From: Marinobacterium marinum
GTDB taxonomy: Bacteria; Pseudomonadota; Gammaproteobacteria; Pseudomonadales; Balneatricaceae
Length of the DNA: 64,000 nucleotides
NCBI RefSeq assembly: GCF_013868415.1
Contig: NZ_JACEMT010000029.1
Coordinates: 1-64,000, forward strand
Direction: 5' to 3'
Under the pieces are notes generated by a model. It made no database searches. It had not been told where the DNA came from and was given only the letters and a program-made list of their open reading frames with translations. Positions 17,905-26,144 of this stretch are shown here, one piece after another. The first letter of the stretch is position 1. Every line of letters begins with the position of its first letter. Position numbers and translations under genes: made by a program.

Positions 17905-17961
17905 TTTAACTAGATTGTTAAACCTGATTTTTAGGATTTAAAATAAAAGAAGGAGCTTTTG

Positions 17962-18354
17962 ATGTTTATTTCATTCCTCAATAAAGATCAGCAAGGAATA
18001 TTGCTTTCACTATCTAAAAAAATTATTAATATTGATGGTGTTGTTGAAGCTCAAGAGTTGGCTTTATATGACTCTATTGTTGCACAATGTGAGGCCGATG
18101 TTGAACCAAAAGAAATGAAATTGGATTCAATAGCAGATTATTTTTCATCACAGAAAGAAAAAATTGCGTTATTACTGGAGCTTGTAGGGGTTGCACATGC
18201 TGATGAAAATTATCATGAATTAGAACGTAATATTATAAATGATATCTCTGAAGCCTTGTTTATAGATTCTTCTCTTCTCGAAGACATGGAGTCTTGGGTT
18301 CATCGTCAGTTTATTTTGATGAAAGAAGCCCGTATTTTCATGGAGGCTGAATAA
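17962..18354 (+). CDS. TerB-like protein
   Basis: A 130-residue acidic helical protein resembling the TerB/DjlA-N fold: a first half with IDGVVEAQELALYDSIV and a second half with LLELVGVAHADENYHELERNIINDI. In both, an Asp-containing turn precedes a helix with Glu. TerB-like domains occur in membrane-linked stress and defence modules. AGGAG precedes the ATG. The stop overlaps the next start (TAATG at 18352-18356), so it is translationally coupled to the glycine-rich membrane protein. The region is clearly AT-rich. Confidence 0.65.
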   Translation: MFISFLNKDQQGILLSLSKKIINIDGVVEAQELALYDSIVAQCEADVEPKEMKLDSIADYFSSQKEKIALLLELVGVAHADENYHELERNIINDISEALFIDSSLLEDMESWVHRQFILMKEARIFMEAE

Positions 18355-19352
18355 TGCCATTACCTCTTATATTAGCAGGAGCCGCACTGGTAGCGGGAGG
18401 GTATGGAGTCAAGAAAGGAGTCGATGCAAAAGGAGACTTTGATAAGGCAAAAAATATAAATAGAAAAGCTAAGAGAATCCATGATGAGGCTAAGGGTAAA
18501 CTTGAGGATGCTCATGCCAATGCTAAGAATTCGATGGAAAACCTTGGCAAAAAAAAGCTGATTATTTGGACAGAATCTATAGATCCATTTATTGAAGTAT
18601 TTCAAAAGATAAAGAATATAGACGTTCATGATTCTGATCTTGCTGGTATGGAAAAATTACCAGTCATTACCGAATCTGACTTGGTTTTAATGCGAAAGAC
18701 AGCAATGTCTATGAAAGAGCTGGCAAGCGGTGGAAGTACAGCTTTGGGCTCTGGTGGTTTAGCTGGGCTTGCAGCATACGGTAGTGTTCAAATGCTTGCA
18801 TCTGCCTCAACAGGAACTGCTATTAGCGCTCTATCAGGTGCTGCTGCCACTAACGCTACATTAGCATGGTTAGGGGGGGGGTCTCTGGCAACTGGGGGGA
18901 TGGGAATCGCTGGTGGAACGGCTGTATTAGGCGGTATTGTAGCCGGTCCGGTGCTTGCTGTTGGTGGCATGATGATGGCGTCAAAAGCAGAGACAGCGAA
19001 GGAAGATGCGTACTCCAACTTGTCTAAAGCAGAAGTAGAAGTTGAAAATATGACTTCTGGGACTGTTGCAGTCGACGGACTCCGTAGGCGTTTTAATGAA
19101 ATCAATACAGTTCTAATGCAGCTAAATAGTAGGCTCAAGCCGGCATTAGGGCCATTTATTGAACTTGTGAATCATAACCCAGATTATTCAACTTATTCTG
19201 AAGAGGATAAAAAGGAAGTCTTTAAAATACAAGCATTAGCTAAAACGATAAAAAATATCCTTGACACTAAAATTTTGGACTCAGAGGGAGCGCTTACTCC
19301 GGAATCTCGTCAAGTGGTAAGAGAAGGGAATAAATTCTTGCATAAAATTTAA
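18354..19352 (+). CDS. glycine-rich membrane protein with coiled-coil flanks
   Basis: A 332-residue protein. A short hydrophobic N terminus (LILAGAALVAGGYGV) is followed by a charged coiled-coil stretch (about 25-65), then a Gly/Ala-rich hydrophobic core at about 122-210 with several glycine-zipper repeats, then a second helical, charged region to the end. It is coupled to the TerB-like gene and lies 59 bp before the LRAT-like gene. Pore-like or membrane-perturbing proteins in defence modules often have such glycine zippers; function here is inference only. Confidence 0.6.
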   Translation: MPLPLILAGAALVAGGYGVKKGVDAKGDFDKAKNINRKAKRIHDEAKGKLEDAHANAKNSMENLGKKKLIIWTESIDPFIEVFQKIKNIDVHDSDLAGMEKLPVITESDLVLMRKTAMSMKELASGGSTALGSGGLAGLAAYGSVQMLASASTGTAISALSGAAATNATLAWLGGGSLATGGMGIAGGTAVLGGIVAGPVLAVGGMMMASKAETAKEDAYSNLSKAEVEVENMTSGTVAVDGLRRRFNEINTVLMQLNSRLKPALGPFIELVNHNPDYSTYSEEDKKEVFKIQALAKTIKNILDTKILDSEGALTPESRQVVREGNKFLHKI

Positions 19353-19356
19353 AACA

Positions 19357-19395
19357 TATGAGCTGCTTGTGTAATGCAAGCAGCTCATATTTTTA
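19357..19395 (+). terminator. Rho-independent terminator
   Basis: A perfect 14-bp stem, ATATGAGCTGCTTG at 19357-19370 and CAAGCAGCTCATAT at 19378-19391, has a 7-base loop and is followed by TTTT. It lies just after the glycine-rich gene and just before the co-directional LRAT-like gene, so it may lower rather than abolish expression of the latter. Confidence 0.8.
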
Positions 19396-19411
19396 GAAAG
19401 GGTAATATAAA

Positions 19412-20512
19412 ATGAATTTAGAGGAAGTTCAGTTAAGTTCGGAAGTCTATGACTTTATGACTAAAGCACAAATTGACCACCTTTTGATGAAAACATTCAG
19501 AAACTCTGTTGTTATATCTGATTTTATTGAAAACCGAATAGATTCTCTTAGCGTGGGTGATCACCTTGTAACACCGCGAAATGGCTATAATCATCATGGT
19601 ATTTTTGTCGGTATTGATAATAAAAACTCTAATAGTGATGCAAAATGTATAATTCATTACTCTGGTCTAGCGGATGGGCTTAAATCAGGGCCAATAGAAA
19701 AAGTCTCATTAACTGATTTTTGCTGTGGTAGTGATTACAGAGTTCAGCCACATGACTATATAAAATATTCAAGAGAGGAAGCAGCTCAAAGGGCATATGA
19801 TCGATTAAATGAGGAAAGTTATAATCTTTTATGGAATAATTGCGAAAATTTCGTAAACTGGTGCATTGATGGAACTGGTTCTAGCCGTCAAGTTAATGGC
19901 GTATTGAAAACGGCCACTAAAACAACGCTGAAGCATATTGGTAAGTCAAACCCATTATCTAATATGGCAATTGTGATAGCAGAAAACGCAAGATGCCTTC
20001 GTTCTTATATAAATGGTGATATTGATAAAAGAACCATGCTTAATGAAATTAGTCATTCAGCAGTTACTTCAACGTCAATGTTTTGGTATGGAAGCTTGGG
20101 GCAAGCAGCAATACCTATCCCAGCTGTTGGCTTCCTTTTGGGATCTGCCGCAGGTTTTTTTATTGGGAACTCTCTTCACCAGTCTGGACATATCGCATTA
20201 GGTGAAACTGCGTCTGTAAGGGAAGCAAAAAAACGCCGGAAGGAAATAGAAGACCTGTGTGAAGAACTTAAGTCAGAAATTAAAAAAAATAGAGAGAATT
20301 TAGAGAATTACCTTGAATTACATTTTTCTGAACGTGTGAAAGAGTTCAAAGACAATTTTAATAAAATTGATTCCTCTATAATTTCGAAAAATAATGATGA
20401 TTTCATTTCTGCACTGGAAGTTATTAATAGCCATTTTGATAAGGCGCTAGATTTTAAAAGTTTTGATGATTTTGATGCAATGATGGAATCTGAAGATGCA
20501 TTCCAATTCTGA
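19412..20512 (+). CDS. LRAT-like (NlpC/P60 superfamily) protein with membrane segment
   Basis: A 366-residue protein. Residues about 47-155 match the LRAT pattern: GDHLVTPRNGYNHHGIFVG with the catalytic-type His at 61/62, IHYSG with His82, and NNCENFVNWC with Cys144 as nucleophile. LRAT/HRASLS enzymes are thiol acyltransferases or phospholipases that act on lipids. A hydrophobic segment at about 220-250 (AAIPIPAVGFLLGSAAGFFIG) and a charged coiled coil from 268 follow. A lipid-attacking role beside a glycine-zipper membrane protein is plausible. It overlaps the next small gene by 17 bp. Confidence 0.72.
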   Translation: MNLEEVQLSSEVYDFMTKAQIDHLLMKTFRNSVVISDFIENRIDSLSVGDHLVTPRNGYNHHGIFVGIDNKNSNSDAKCIIHYSGLADGLKSGPIEKVSLTDFCCGSDYRVQPHDYIKYSREEAAQRAYDRLNEESYNLLWNNCENFVNWCIDGTGSSRQVNGVLKTATKTTLKHIGKSNPLSNMAIVIAENARCLRSYINGDIDKRTMLNEISHSAVTSTSMFWYGSLGQAAIPIPAVGFLLGSAAGFFIGNSLHQSGHIALGETASVREAKKRRKEIEDLCEELKSEIKKNRENLENYLELHFSERVKEFKDNFNKIDSSIISKNNDDFISALEVINSHFDKALDFKSFDDFDAMMESEDAFQF

Positions 20513-20780
20513 TAGCGCTTTTCCTTGTGATAGATGTGGTATTTGTTGTCAAAATGTTGGTTTGGCTGAAGAGGTAAAATTTCTTGATCGAGGAGATGGA
20601 GTATGTAAATATTATGATTCTTCTTCTCATTCATGTTCTATATATGAAAGCCGACCTGAAATATGCCGAGTAGATGTACAATATGAAAAATATTATATAA
20701 ACATATTGTCTTGGGATGAATTTGTCAAAAAAAATTTAGATATTTGTGAAAAATTAAAGTCTAATATATCTACCTTTTAG
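20496..20780 (+). CDS. YkgJ-type cysteine-cluster protein
   Basis: A 94-residue protein with the CxxCxxCC signature (CDRCGICC, residues 11-18) and later Cys in DGVCKYY, SCSIYESRPEIC and DICEK. This matches the YkgJ/YkgF-like putative Zn/Fe-chelating family. It starts inside the end of the LRAT-like gene, suggesting coupled translation. In known cases such proteins bind metal; the role in this group is unknown. Confidence 0.72.
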   Translation: MHSNSDSAFPCDRCGICCQNVGLAEEVKFLDRGDGVCKYYDSSSHSCSIYESRPEICRVDVQYEKYYINILSWDEFVKKNLDICEKLKSNISTF

Positions 20781-20832
20781 TTTATATGATTTTTTTTACG
20801 TTTATATCTAAAGCTATGTTTATAAACTATCC

Positions 20833-20868
20833 GTCGTAATATCAAGTTCATACACTTGCTATTACGAC
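20833..20868. terminator. hairpin between convergent genes
   Basis: GTCGTAATA (20833-20841) pairs with TATTACGAC (20860-20868), and CAAG/CTTG extends the stem inside. It sits between the YkgJ-like gene and the oppositely directed radC. There is no strong T run, so a bidirectional terminator is possible rather than proven. Confidence 0.45.
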
Positions 20869-20880
20869 AGATAATAGCAA

Positions 20881-21375
20881 TTAAAGAAGCCCATCCTCCG
20901 CAAATGAAGCGGTCCCCTCAAACCCCACAATTACATGGTCCAGCAGCCGTATCTCAACGGTATTGAGTGCCTGCTGTAGTCGATCAGTAATCTGCCGGTC
21001 CGCGCTGCTCGGTTCAGGATCACCGGAGGGGTGGTTATGCACCAAGACGACCGCAGCCGCATTCTGTGCCAGGGCAGCTTTTACCACTTCACGCGGATAG
21101 ACGCTGGCGGTGTTGATTGTGCCCTGGAACAGCTCCACGAACTCGATGATCCGGTGTCGGTTGTCCAGCAATACCATTCCGAACACTTCACGTTCATAGT
21201 CCATCAGCAGGGTTTGCAGCGCATTGAACACGGCATCGGGGTTTTCCATTGAGCGGCCACGCTTCAGGCGTCGACGTGCCAGCATCTTGGCCAGGCGCAT
21301 CAGCTCGGTATCGGTAACCGCTTCGGGGACGACATAGGTGCCGGGCAACTCCCCGGCGATCAGTTGTATTGCCAT
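20881..21375 (-). CDS. radC: RadC-family JAB/MPN domain protein
   Basis: A 164-residue protein with the RadC JAMM motif HNHPSGDPEPSSAD at about residues 114-127, preceded by the typical FGMVLLDNRHRIIEF and VYPREVVKAALAQNA segments. It is shorter than chromosomal RadC because it lacks the HhH N-terminal half; this short form is common on plasmids, ICEs and islands. A strong AAGGAG site lies before the ATG. The gene belongs to a minus-strand group with the DUF932 and Gp3-like genes. Confidence 0.88.
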   Translation of the reverse strand: MAIQLIAGELPGTYVVPEAVTDTELMRLAKMLARRRLKRGRSMENPDAVFNALQTLLMDYEREVFGMVLLDNRHRIIEFVELFQGTINTASVYPREVVKAALAQNAAAVVLVHNHPSGDPEPSSADRQITDRLQQALNTVEIRLLDHVIVGFEGTASFAEDGLL

Positions 21376-21396
21376 GAGTATGATCTCCTTGAATGG

Positions 21397-22206
21397 TTAA
21401 GCGGCGCGGGACTGGCCTTTCAGGTGAGCGAAGTGTTCGGTCAACTGCCACAACGCTCGGTTGAGTCGGACATCTTCTGTGACGGACCGAATGGCACGGG
21501 TGCTGGTATGGCGCCCATTGCGGGAACGGCCTGCCAGGCCGCCTTTGAGCAGGTTTTCCTGGGCGCGATTGAATACGCGCCACAGATTTTGGTCCCGGTC
21601 TTCTGAGCGACGGGCCTGCAGTAAGGCATCGGGTTGAATGGGACTGACTTCACGCCAGTCTTCGCCGTAACGCAGCGTCAGGGCGGACTGAGCGAACAGC
21701 CGTGATTCTTCGGGGCTGAGACGCATGGACTGGAATTGCTCGACGGTACCAGCCAGGTTGGGTACTTCATCGATCAGGGCGATTGAGCCATCCAGTATTT
21801 GGTCCACCACCTGCTTACCGTGCCGTACGCGGATACCGCCCATATCTCCTACGGGGGTGACCATGCCGTTACTGCAGATCAGGCGGAAAAGCCCCAGGTC
21901 CAGTTGATAAGCGGCGGTACGGTCGTGGCTGTTGGTCAGCACTAACTCCGCAATGCTGTCGCCCACGGTGATCTGACGATCCGGGTCTTGGCGAAAACGC
22001 ACCATGTGCCTTGTGGTATCGCGGCGTTCAGGGTCGCGTACACGGGTTTGCTGTGCCCTGACCGGGTACCAGCCTTCAGCCTGCAGGGCGTCAACGACTT
22101 CTATGGTCGGTACGAAGCCATAATGGTCAGATACTGACAGATCAGGTGCCTGTGCGAAGATGGCGGGTGCCTGACGGTAAAGTTGTTCACGGGATAAGGT
22201 ACTCAT
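21397..22206 (-). CDS. DUF932 domain protein
   Basis: A 269-residue protein of the phage/plasmid DUF932 type: SDHYGFVPTIEVVDALQAEGW, then RHMVRFR, then LVLTNSHDRTAAYQLDLGLFRLICSNGMV. The role is unknown; it is common beside recombination genes and radC on plasmids and ICEs. The ATG at 22206 has an AAGGAGG site; a longer frame to 22278 lacks one. Confidence 0.85.
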   Translation of the reverse strand: MSTLSREQLYRQAPAIFAQAPDLSVSDHYGFVPTIEVVDALQAEGWYPVRAQQTRVRDPERRDTTRHMVRFRQDPDRQITVGDSIAELVLTNSHDRTAAYQLDLGLFRLICSNGMVTPVGDMGGIRVRHGKQVVDQILDGSIALIDEVPNLAGTVEQFQSMRLSPEESRLFAQSALTLRYGEDWREVSPIQPDALLQARRSEDRDQNLWRVFNRAQENLLKGGLAGRSRNGRHTSTRAIRSVTEDVRLNRALWQLTEHFAHLKGQSRAA

Positions 22207-22296
22207 GATTAAGCCTCCTTGCCTGCACGGAACCACGCCCCGCAGGGGTGTGGTCCCGGCAGGGTATATGGGTGTCATCGAGGGATTCAGGGGGTG

Positions 22297-23301
22297 TTAG
22301 TATCGAGAACCAGCTTCAGTGTCAGCGTGTGGTTCGTTGGGTTGTGTGGGTGTTTCAGGTGGTGCGTTATCACGGTCGAGTTGGGCAGATCGAATGCGGC
22401 GCGACTTGGCCGCCAGCTTTTGCGTCAGCCGGACAGGATCAACCCCATTGCGAGGCATACCAGGATCGGCTGGGTGAGATTCATTCGGTGTGGTCTCTTG
22501 GCCCTGTGGATAAAACTCCTCCACGATAGCGGCTGCATCCTCCTCCTGTTCTTCAAAGTCACCATTGGCAAAGCCCATGCGAGCGGCCTGATCCAATGTC
22601 TGTTGATCAAACCCGACTTCGTGCCGGTCCATTGCCATCTGTTGCGCGTTGGCCAGCGTTGCTTCCAGGTCCATGCCGTCACGCAGGGTGATATCCACGT
22701 AGTAGATCGGTGTGCCATGGCTCTGGCGGGTGGACTTTCCGCGCAAGCGTAACTCCAGTGGCAGGCACGACAGCTTGTTGCCGGATACCGCTTTGAAATA
22801 CTGCAGCCGCGCAGCCAAGGTCCGAATCGAATTGAAGCCGGTGGTACGGAAGATGAAGGTACCCAACGGATCATCGTCCCCCACAATCACATTCAGCCGA
22901 GCATAGGGCTTACAGCGCCCACCCTGTGACAGCTCGCAGCCATCAGGGCTGGGGCACGGTAGAGTCTGCATCCCTTCACGGGTACGGCGACGGCACTGCT
23001 CACCATCCCCGACACAAAGCGGTCGGGCCGTACTGCGATCAAACAGTGAGTACTCCGCTCGCAGATTGAGTTCGGGCTCATTGAACAGCAGCCGAATCGG
23101 AATACGCCTCAACTTACCACTTTGGGCTTCACGTAGGGACTCATCCAGCGGGTGGGCCAACCAGCCATCACGTGTCTGGATCTGAGACGTTAGCGTGAAC
23201 TGATCATCCTTCTGTGGCAGGCGTTTACCGTCCTTTTCGATCACCTTGCCAATGGCGATACGCCCCAGGATCGGCGGGGTAATAGCAAGACCTTTCAACA
23301 T
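22297..23301 (-). CDS. Gp3-like / recombination-directionality-factor-like protein
   Basis: A 334-residue protein beginning MLKGLAITPPILGRIAIGKV. It contains a Cys cluster (PLCVGDGEQCRRR, then LPCPSPDGCELSQGGRCKP) in the middle, as in the Gp3-like family often annotated as hydrolase or metal-binding protein in ICEs and plasmids. The C terminus is acidic and disordered-looking. GGAGG precedes the ATG at 23301. It forms a cassette with DUF932 and radC. The family link is from memory of pattern, not a search. Confidence 0.65.
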   Translation of the reverse strand: MLKGLAITPPILGRIAIGKVIEKDGKRLPQKDDQFTLTSQIQTRDGWLAHPLDESLREAQSGKLRRIPIRLLFNEPELNLRAEYSLFDRSTARPLCVGDGEQCRRRTREGMQTLPCPSPDGCELSQGGRCKPYARLNVIVGDDDPLGTFIFRTTGFNSIRTLAARLQYFKAVSGNKLSCLPLELRLRGKSTRQSHGTPIYYVDITLRDGMDLEATLANAQQMAMDRHEVGFDQQTLDQAARMGFANGDFEEQEEDAAAIVEEFYPQGQETTPNESHPADPGMPRNGVDPVRLTQKLAAKSRRIRSAQLDRDNAPPETPTQPNEPHADTEAGSRY

Positions 23302-23404
23302 GAAAACCTCCAGGCATAGCAACCCCTATCCCAGCCACCGGGGCTGGGATAGGGTATATGCAGATAGTTGTGATACATGGAATAGCGGTGATGGATTAAG
23401 AAAC

Positions 23405-23590
23405 GGTACTAAGGCGTCCGGTTTTCTCCATCTATCGTTCAAGCTGAGATTTGTACGGATTGAGCCCGGCGGAAGCAGCGGCATTAGAACTGCCAATATC
23501 GCTCTGGCGTATCTGCAGCCAGGTTTGATGGTCCACTTGACGTGTATCATCCAGGGTATGACCCTGAGAATAGCGGCATTGATGGTGTAA
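23405..23590 (-). pseudogene. YqaJ-type exonuclease remnant
   Basis: On the minus strand the frame reads DHQTWLQIRQSDIGSSNAAASAGLNPYKSQLER, then a stop, then MEKTGRLS. This matches the N-terminal core of YqaJ-family viral recombinases (GIGGSDAAAILGLNPYKS followed by LWLEKTG). Everything after is lost: only about 60 codons remain before the frame decays and the upstream signals of the Gp3-like gene begin. Confidence 0.65.
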
Positions 23591-23646
23591 CGTTGAGGGC
23601 AGGGTTTCACCCCCACAATTCTGGATATCCAACAGAGTGGTATGAT

Positions 23647-23976
23647 TCAATCATCCGCTCTGAAGGTATGACCGCAACTCAAGCACTCGATGTTATCGAG
23701 CACTTCTCGGTCAAGATGGTCACCAATACGGCCGCCAGTGACACCACCTGCGGCGCCGCCGATCAAGCCACCTAGCAAGGCCCCAGCCAGGGTGCCTAGT
23801 GCCACACCAGGAGGGCCTGCCAAAAGTCCAACGGTAGCGCCAGCACGCGCTCCTGTCAGCGCACCTGCAGCACCACTGGCTGAACCTGCTGCAGTACCCA
23901 CCAGAGTACCGGCAGTACGACCAATAGAACGGGGAATCAACTGCTGTGATTGGCAGCAAGGACATTGAAGAGACAT
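23647..23976 (-). CDS. zinc-ribbon glycine-zipper protein
   Basis: A 109-residue protein with CPCC near the N terminus (residues 5-8) and CLSCGH near the C terminus, a split zinc ribbon, flanking a central Gly/Ala block (about 18-85) of glycine-zipper repeats such as GALLGGLIGGAAGG. AAGGAG lies before the ATG at 23976. It resembles small membrane-associated proteins of ICEs; function unknown. Confidence 0.6.
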   Translation of the reverse strand: MSLQCPCCQSQQLIPRSIGRTAGTLVGTAAGSASGAAGALTGARAGATVGLLAGPPGVALGTLAGALLGGLIGGAAGGVTGGRIGDHLDREVLDNIECLSCGHTFRADD

Positions 23977-24067
23977 GGGAATAACTCCTTGAACAAGTAA
24001 ATGAAAAGACACACCGTGCCTGTCCAAGGAGGTGATATATAGGTGAAAATTACGTGATTGCTACCAG

Positions 24068-25288
24068 CTAGGTACGCGTTTCCCGAAAGCCGTCTTTATC
24101 TACCAGTGAAGTATGCTTGTGACGGTGTTGTTTGCGTCCCATGCTTCTGAAGGTTTTACCCTGAGATTCGATTTTGATGAATTGGTCATAAAGTACCCAT
24201 CTATCCAGTAGAGATTTAACTCGGCATGGAGATTTTCTTTTCGGCTCCCGCCACCAGATTTGATTCTTTTGTGAAAGAAATCCGATATATCCAGAGTGGA
24301 CTTTAATGCTAATCCAGTTTTGTTTAATAAATGTTAAAACCTCATCTACTTCAAATTTTTTTTTGCTTCCCGGAAACACAAGTAGCCAACGAACAATTAA
24401 CCCACCTTTGGGTGTGTAATGAATAAACCAGATGTAGTCTATGCATTCTTTAAATCGTAGTGTAAATTTTTTTACAAGTAACTGGAAATTTTCTTTAGTT
24501 ATCTCAATATCGCTATCTGGTATGCCCTGTTGGTAGGGCCACATACCTCTAAATGTGTAGCATAGAGGAATGGGTAGAAATATTAATCCTTCTTTGGGAG
24601 CATTTTTCCAAGTGTTCTCATAAAATTTATTTGCTGAGACATGGTTCTGCCGATGCCGTTTTTGATTACGATGGATAGCCGTTTTCCAAGTTTCATTTTC
24701 TAATGAATCACTACGTGCCTGGATAGCTCTGAGACGAGCATCTTGTATTGGTTCAGATGACTGATTTTTTATTAACCTTTTTAGATTATCTAGGTATTTG
24801 GCAATATAGTTCTCCAGTTTAGCTCTCTCTTCAGAAGGGGCGGTGTATCGGAAATCACGTAGATTTTCATTGAATTGTTTTAAAGCGTAACCCATCCATA
24901 TAAACAGTTCTAGATACGGGTGTAAACGAATCGAAGGCTTTAAGCTTCTTTCGCGATGTTCAGGAGGAAGGAGGTCATCAGTAGTGGCTACTAACCCAGC
25001 TGAAAGGAATTTAACCATATTGGTAATCGATACGAGTGCGGGGTGGATTTTATGGCGTCCATTTTTACTTTCAATAAATACTGCTAAATCAGGGTGGTTC
25101 AGTAAATATTTTACGGCTTTATCTGCTTCATTTAATTTATCGAATATGAAGAATTCAAATAAACTTTCATGGCTCCATTGAATCCGAAATTCGTTTTCTA
25201 ATTCAGATGCTTGAGCCTGTTTAAACTTGGGTGCATCCGTGGCAAGAAGAGGCTTAAAAGGAGGAGAGCGCTTAAGTTTTTTGTCCAT
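24068..25288 (-). CDS. hypothetical protein, possibly YagK/YfjJ-like
   Basis: A 406-residue AT-rich gene. The C-terminal half has strands and His/aromatic patterns (YIWFIHYTPKGGLIVRWLLVF; PIPLCYTFRGMWPY) reminiscent of the inovirus Gp2/YagK-YfjJ group also found at 26145. The N-terminal half is helical, with FIESKNGRHKIHPALVS. No firm family can be claimed. It is divergent from the AlpA gene across a control region with tandem repeats. Confidence 0.45.
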   Translation of the reverse strand: MDKKLKRSPPFKPLLATDAPKFKQAQASELENEFRIQWSHESLFEFFIFDKLNEADKAVKYLLNHPDLAVFIESKNGRHKIHPALVSITNMVKFLSAGLVATTDDLLPPEHRERSLKPSIRLHPYLELFIWMGYALKQFNENLRDFRYTAPSEERAKLENYIAKYLDNLKRLIKNQSSEPIQDARLRAIQARSDSLENETWKTAIHRNQKRHRQNHVSANKFYENTWKNAPKEGLIFLPIPLCYTFRGMWPYQQGIPDSDIEITKENFQLLVKKFTLRFKECIDYIWFIHYTPKGGLIVRWLLVFPGSKKKFEVDEVLTFIKQNWISIKVHSGYIGFLSQKNQIWWREPKRKSPCRVKSLLDRWVLYDQFIKIESQGKTFRSMGRKQHRHKHTSLVDKDGFRETRT

Positions 25289-25646
25289 TTCATAATACCT
25301 TAATAGACTTAAAGGATAGCGTTTCTAACGATATTGGCATAATAATGTTGTGATTTAACTCTTTTATATTGTGATTTTAACTCTTTTATATCTGTTTTGG
25401 TTAAAAAGCAACCTATTTTTGGCTTCTAGCTACTTTTTCCTCCTCTGGCCAGTGATTCAGTGTTGAGTGGGCTGGTGAAGCTACATGAGCGAATCAGGAG
25501 GAGCTGTGAGGCATGTGTACAGCGGCTCATAGATGCAAGTGAAGCTAGTAGTTTTGATAGGTATAGCCTCGTTGCTGAAAAATTAAAGATCGGTAATTTT
25601 CTACTCCCACCCCTATCGCATGAACGAACATACAGGAGTCAGGTTC
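25289..25646. other. control region between divergent genes
   Basis: AT-rich, with no gene over 60 codons that I trust. It holds a 20-bp direct repeat at 25350-25391 and provides promoters for the YfjJ-like gene (minus) and alpA (plus). Confidence 0.5.
25350..25391. repeat. tandem direct repeat, iteron-like
   Basis: GTGATTTAACTCTTTTATAT at 25350-25369 is repeated as GTGATTTTAACTCTTTTATA plus T at 25371-25391, differing by one inserted T. The 21-bp period equals two helical turns, as expected for an operator or a replication iteron. It lies 62 bp upstream of the minus-strand gene start at 25288. Confidence 0.6.
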
Positions 25647-25847
25647 ATGCGAATAATCAAACTTGCCGAAGTGATTAGAGTTACCGGTCTTTCCCGTTCT
25701 AGCATTTACCGTAAAATCAACGAAAAAAGCTTTCCATCCCCAGTGTCCCTCGGGCATAAATCGGTTGGTTGGGTCGAGGATGAAGTGCAGCAATGGATTC
25801 TTGAGCGTATTGCTTTACGTGATGAAGGAAAAGGGTTCAACGAGTGA
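25647..25847 (+). CDS. AlpA-family transcriptional regulator
   Basis: A 66-residue helix-turn-helix protein: MRIIKLAEVIRVTGLSRSSI, then YRKINEKSFPSPVSLG, then GWVEDEVQQWI, the standard AlpA/prophage CP4-57 regulator pattern. The ATG at 25647 with AGGAG upstream gives the canonical start; the frame is open to 25620. AlpA-like proteins act as regulators and excision factors in satellite prophages and islands. About 300 bp separate it from the Gp2-like gene. Confidence 0.85.
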   Translation: MRIIKLAEVIRVTGLSRSSIYRKINEKSFPSPVSLGHKSVGWVEDEVQQWILERIALRDEGKGFNE

Positions 25848-26144
25848 CAGGGGGTTAGCCCCCTTTTCTATTCCTGCTAATATTATCGATCCATACTTTC
25901 CTCGAGTGATGAAATAAAGAGAAATGCCAGTTTTTTTCGGATTCATTCATACTAAATTCAGAAAAATGAATGTTTCGATTGTCGGTGTATTAATATCTAT
26001 AACCTATTATCTATACGATAATTCCCTATTTCCTATAGATTAATATAACCAAAAACAAATAGATTATGAAAAATAAAATGGTATTAATTTTTTCTATATT
26101 TATAGAATATTTTTTGATATCGATATGGTAATAATGGAGGAGTT
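25848..26144. other. AT-rich intergenic region
   Basis: About 300 bases of very AT-rich DNA with several TATAAT-like words and short inverted words (CTATAG, ATCTATA). It probably holds the promoter of the Gp2-like gene, and possibly a replication origin. No gene is seen. Confidence 0.4.

Noticed and set aside
25460-25678. Plus-strand frame upstream of alpA
   Set aside because: No ribosome binding site; overlaps the alpA start in another frame; the region looks regulatory.
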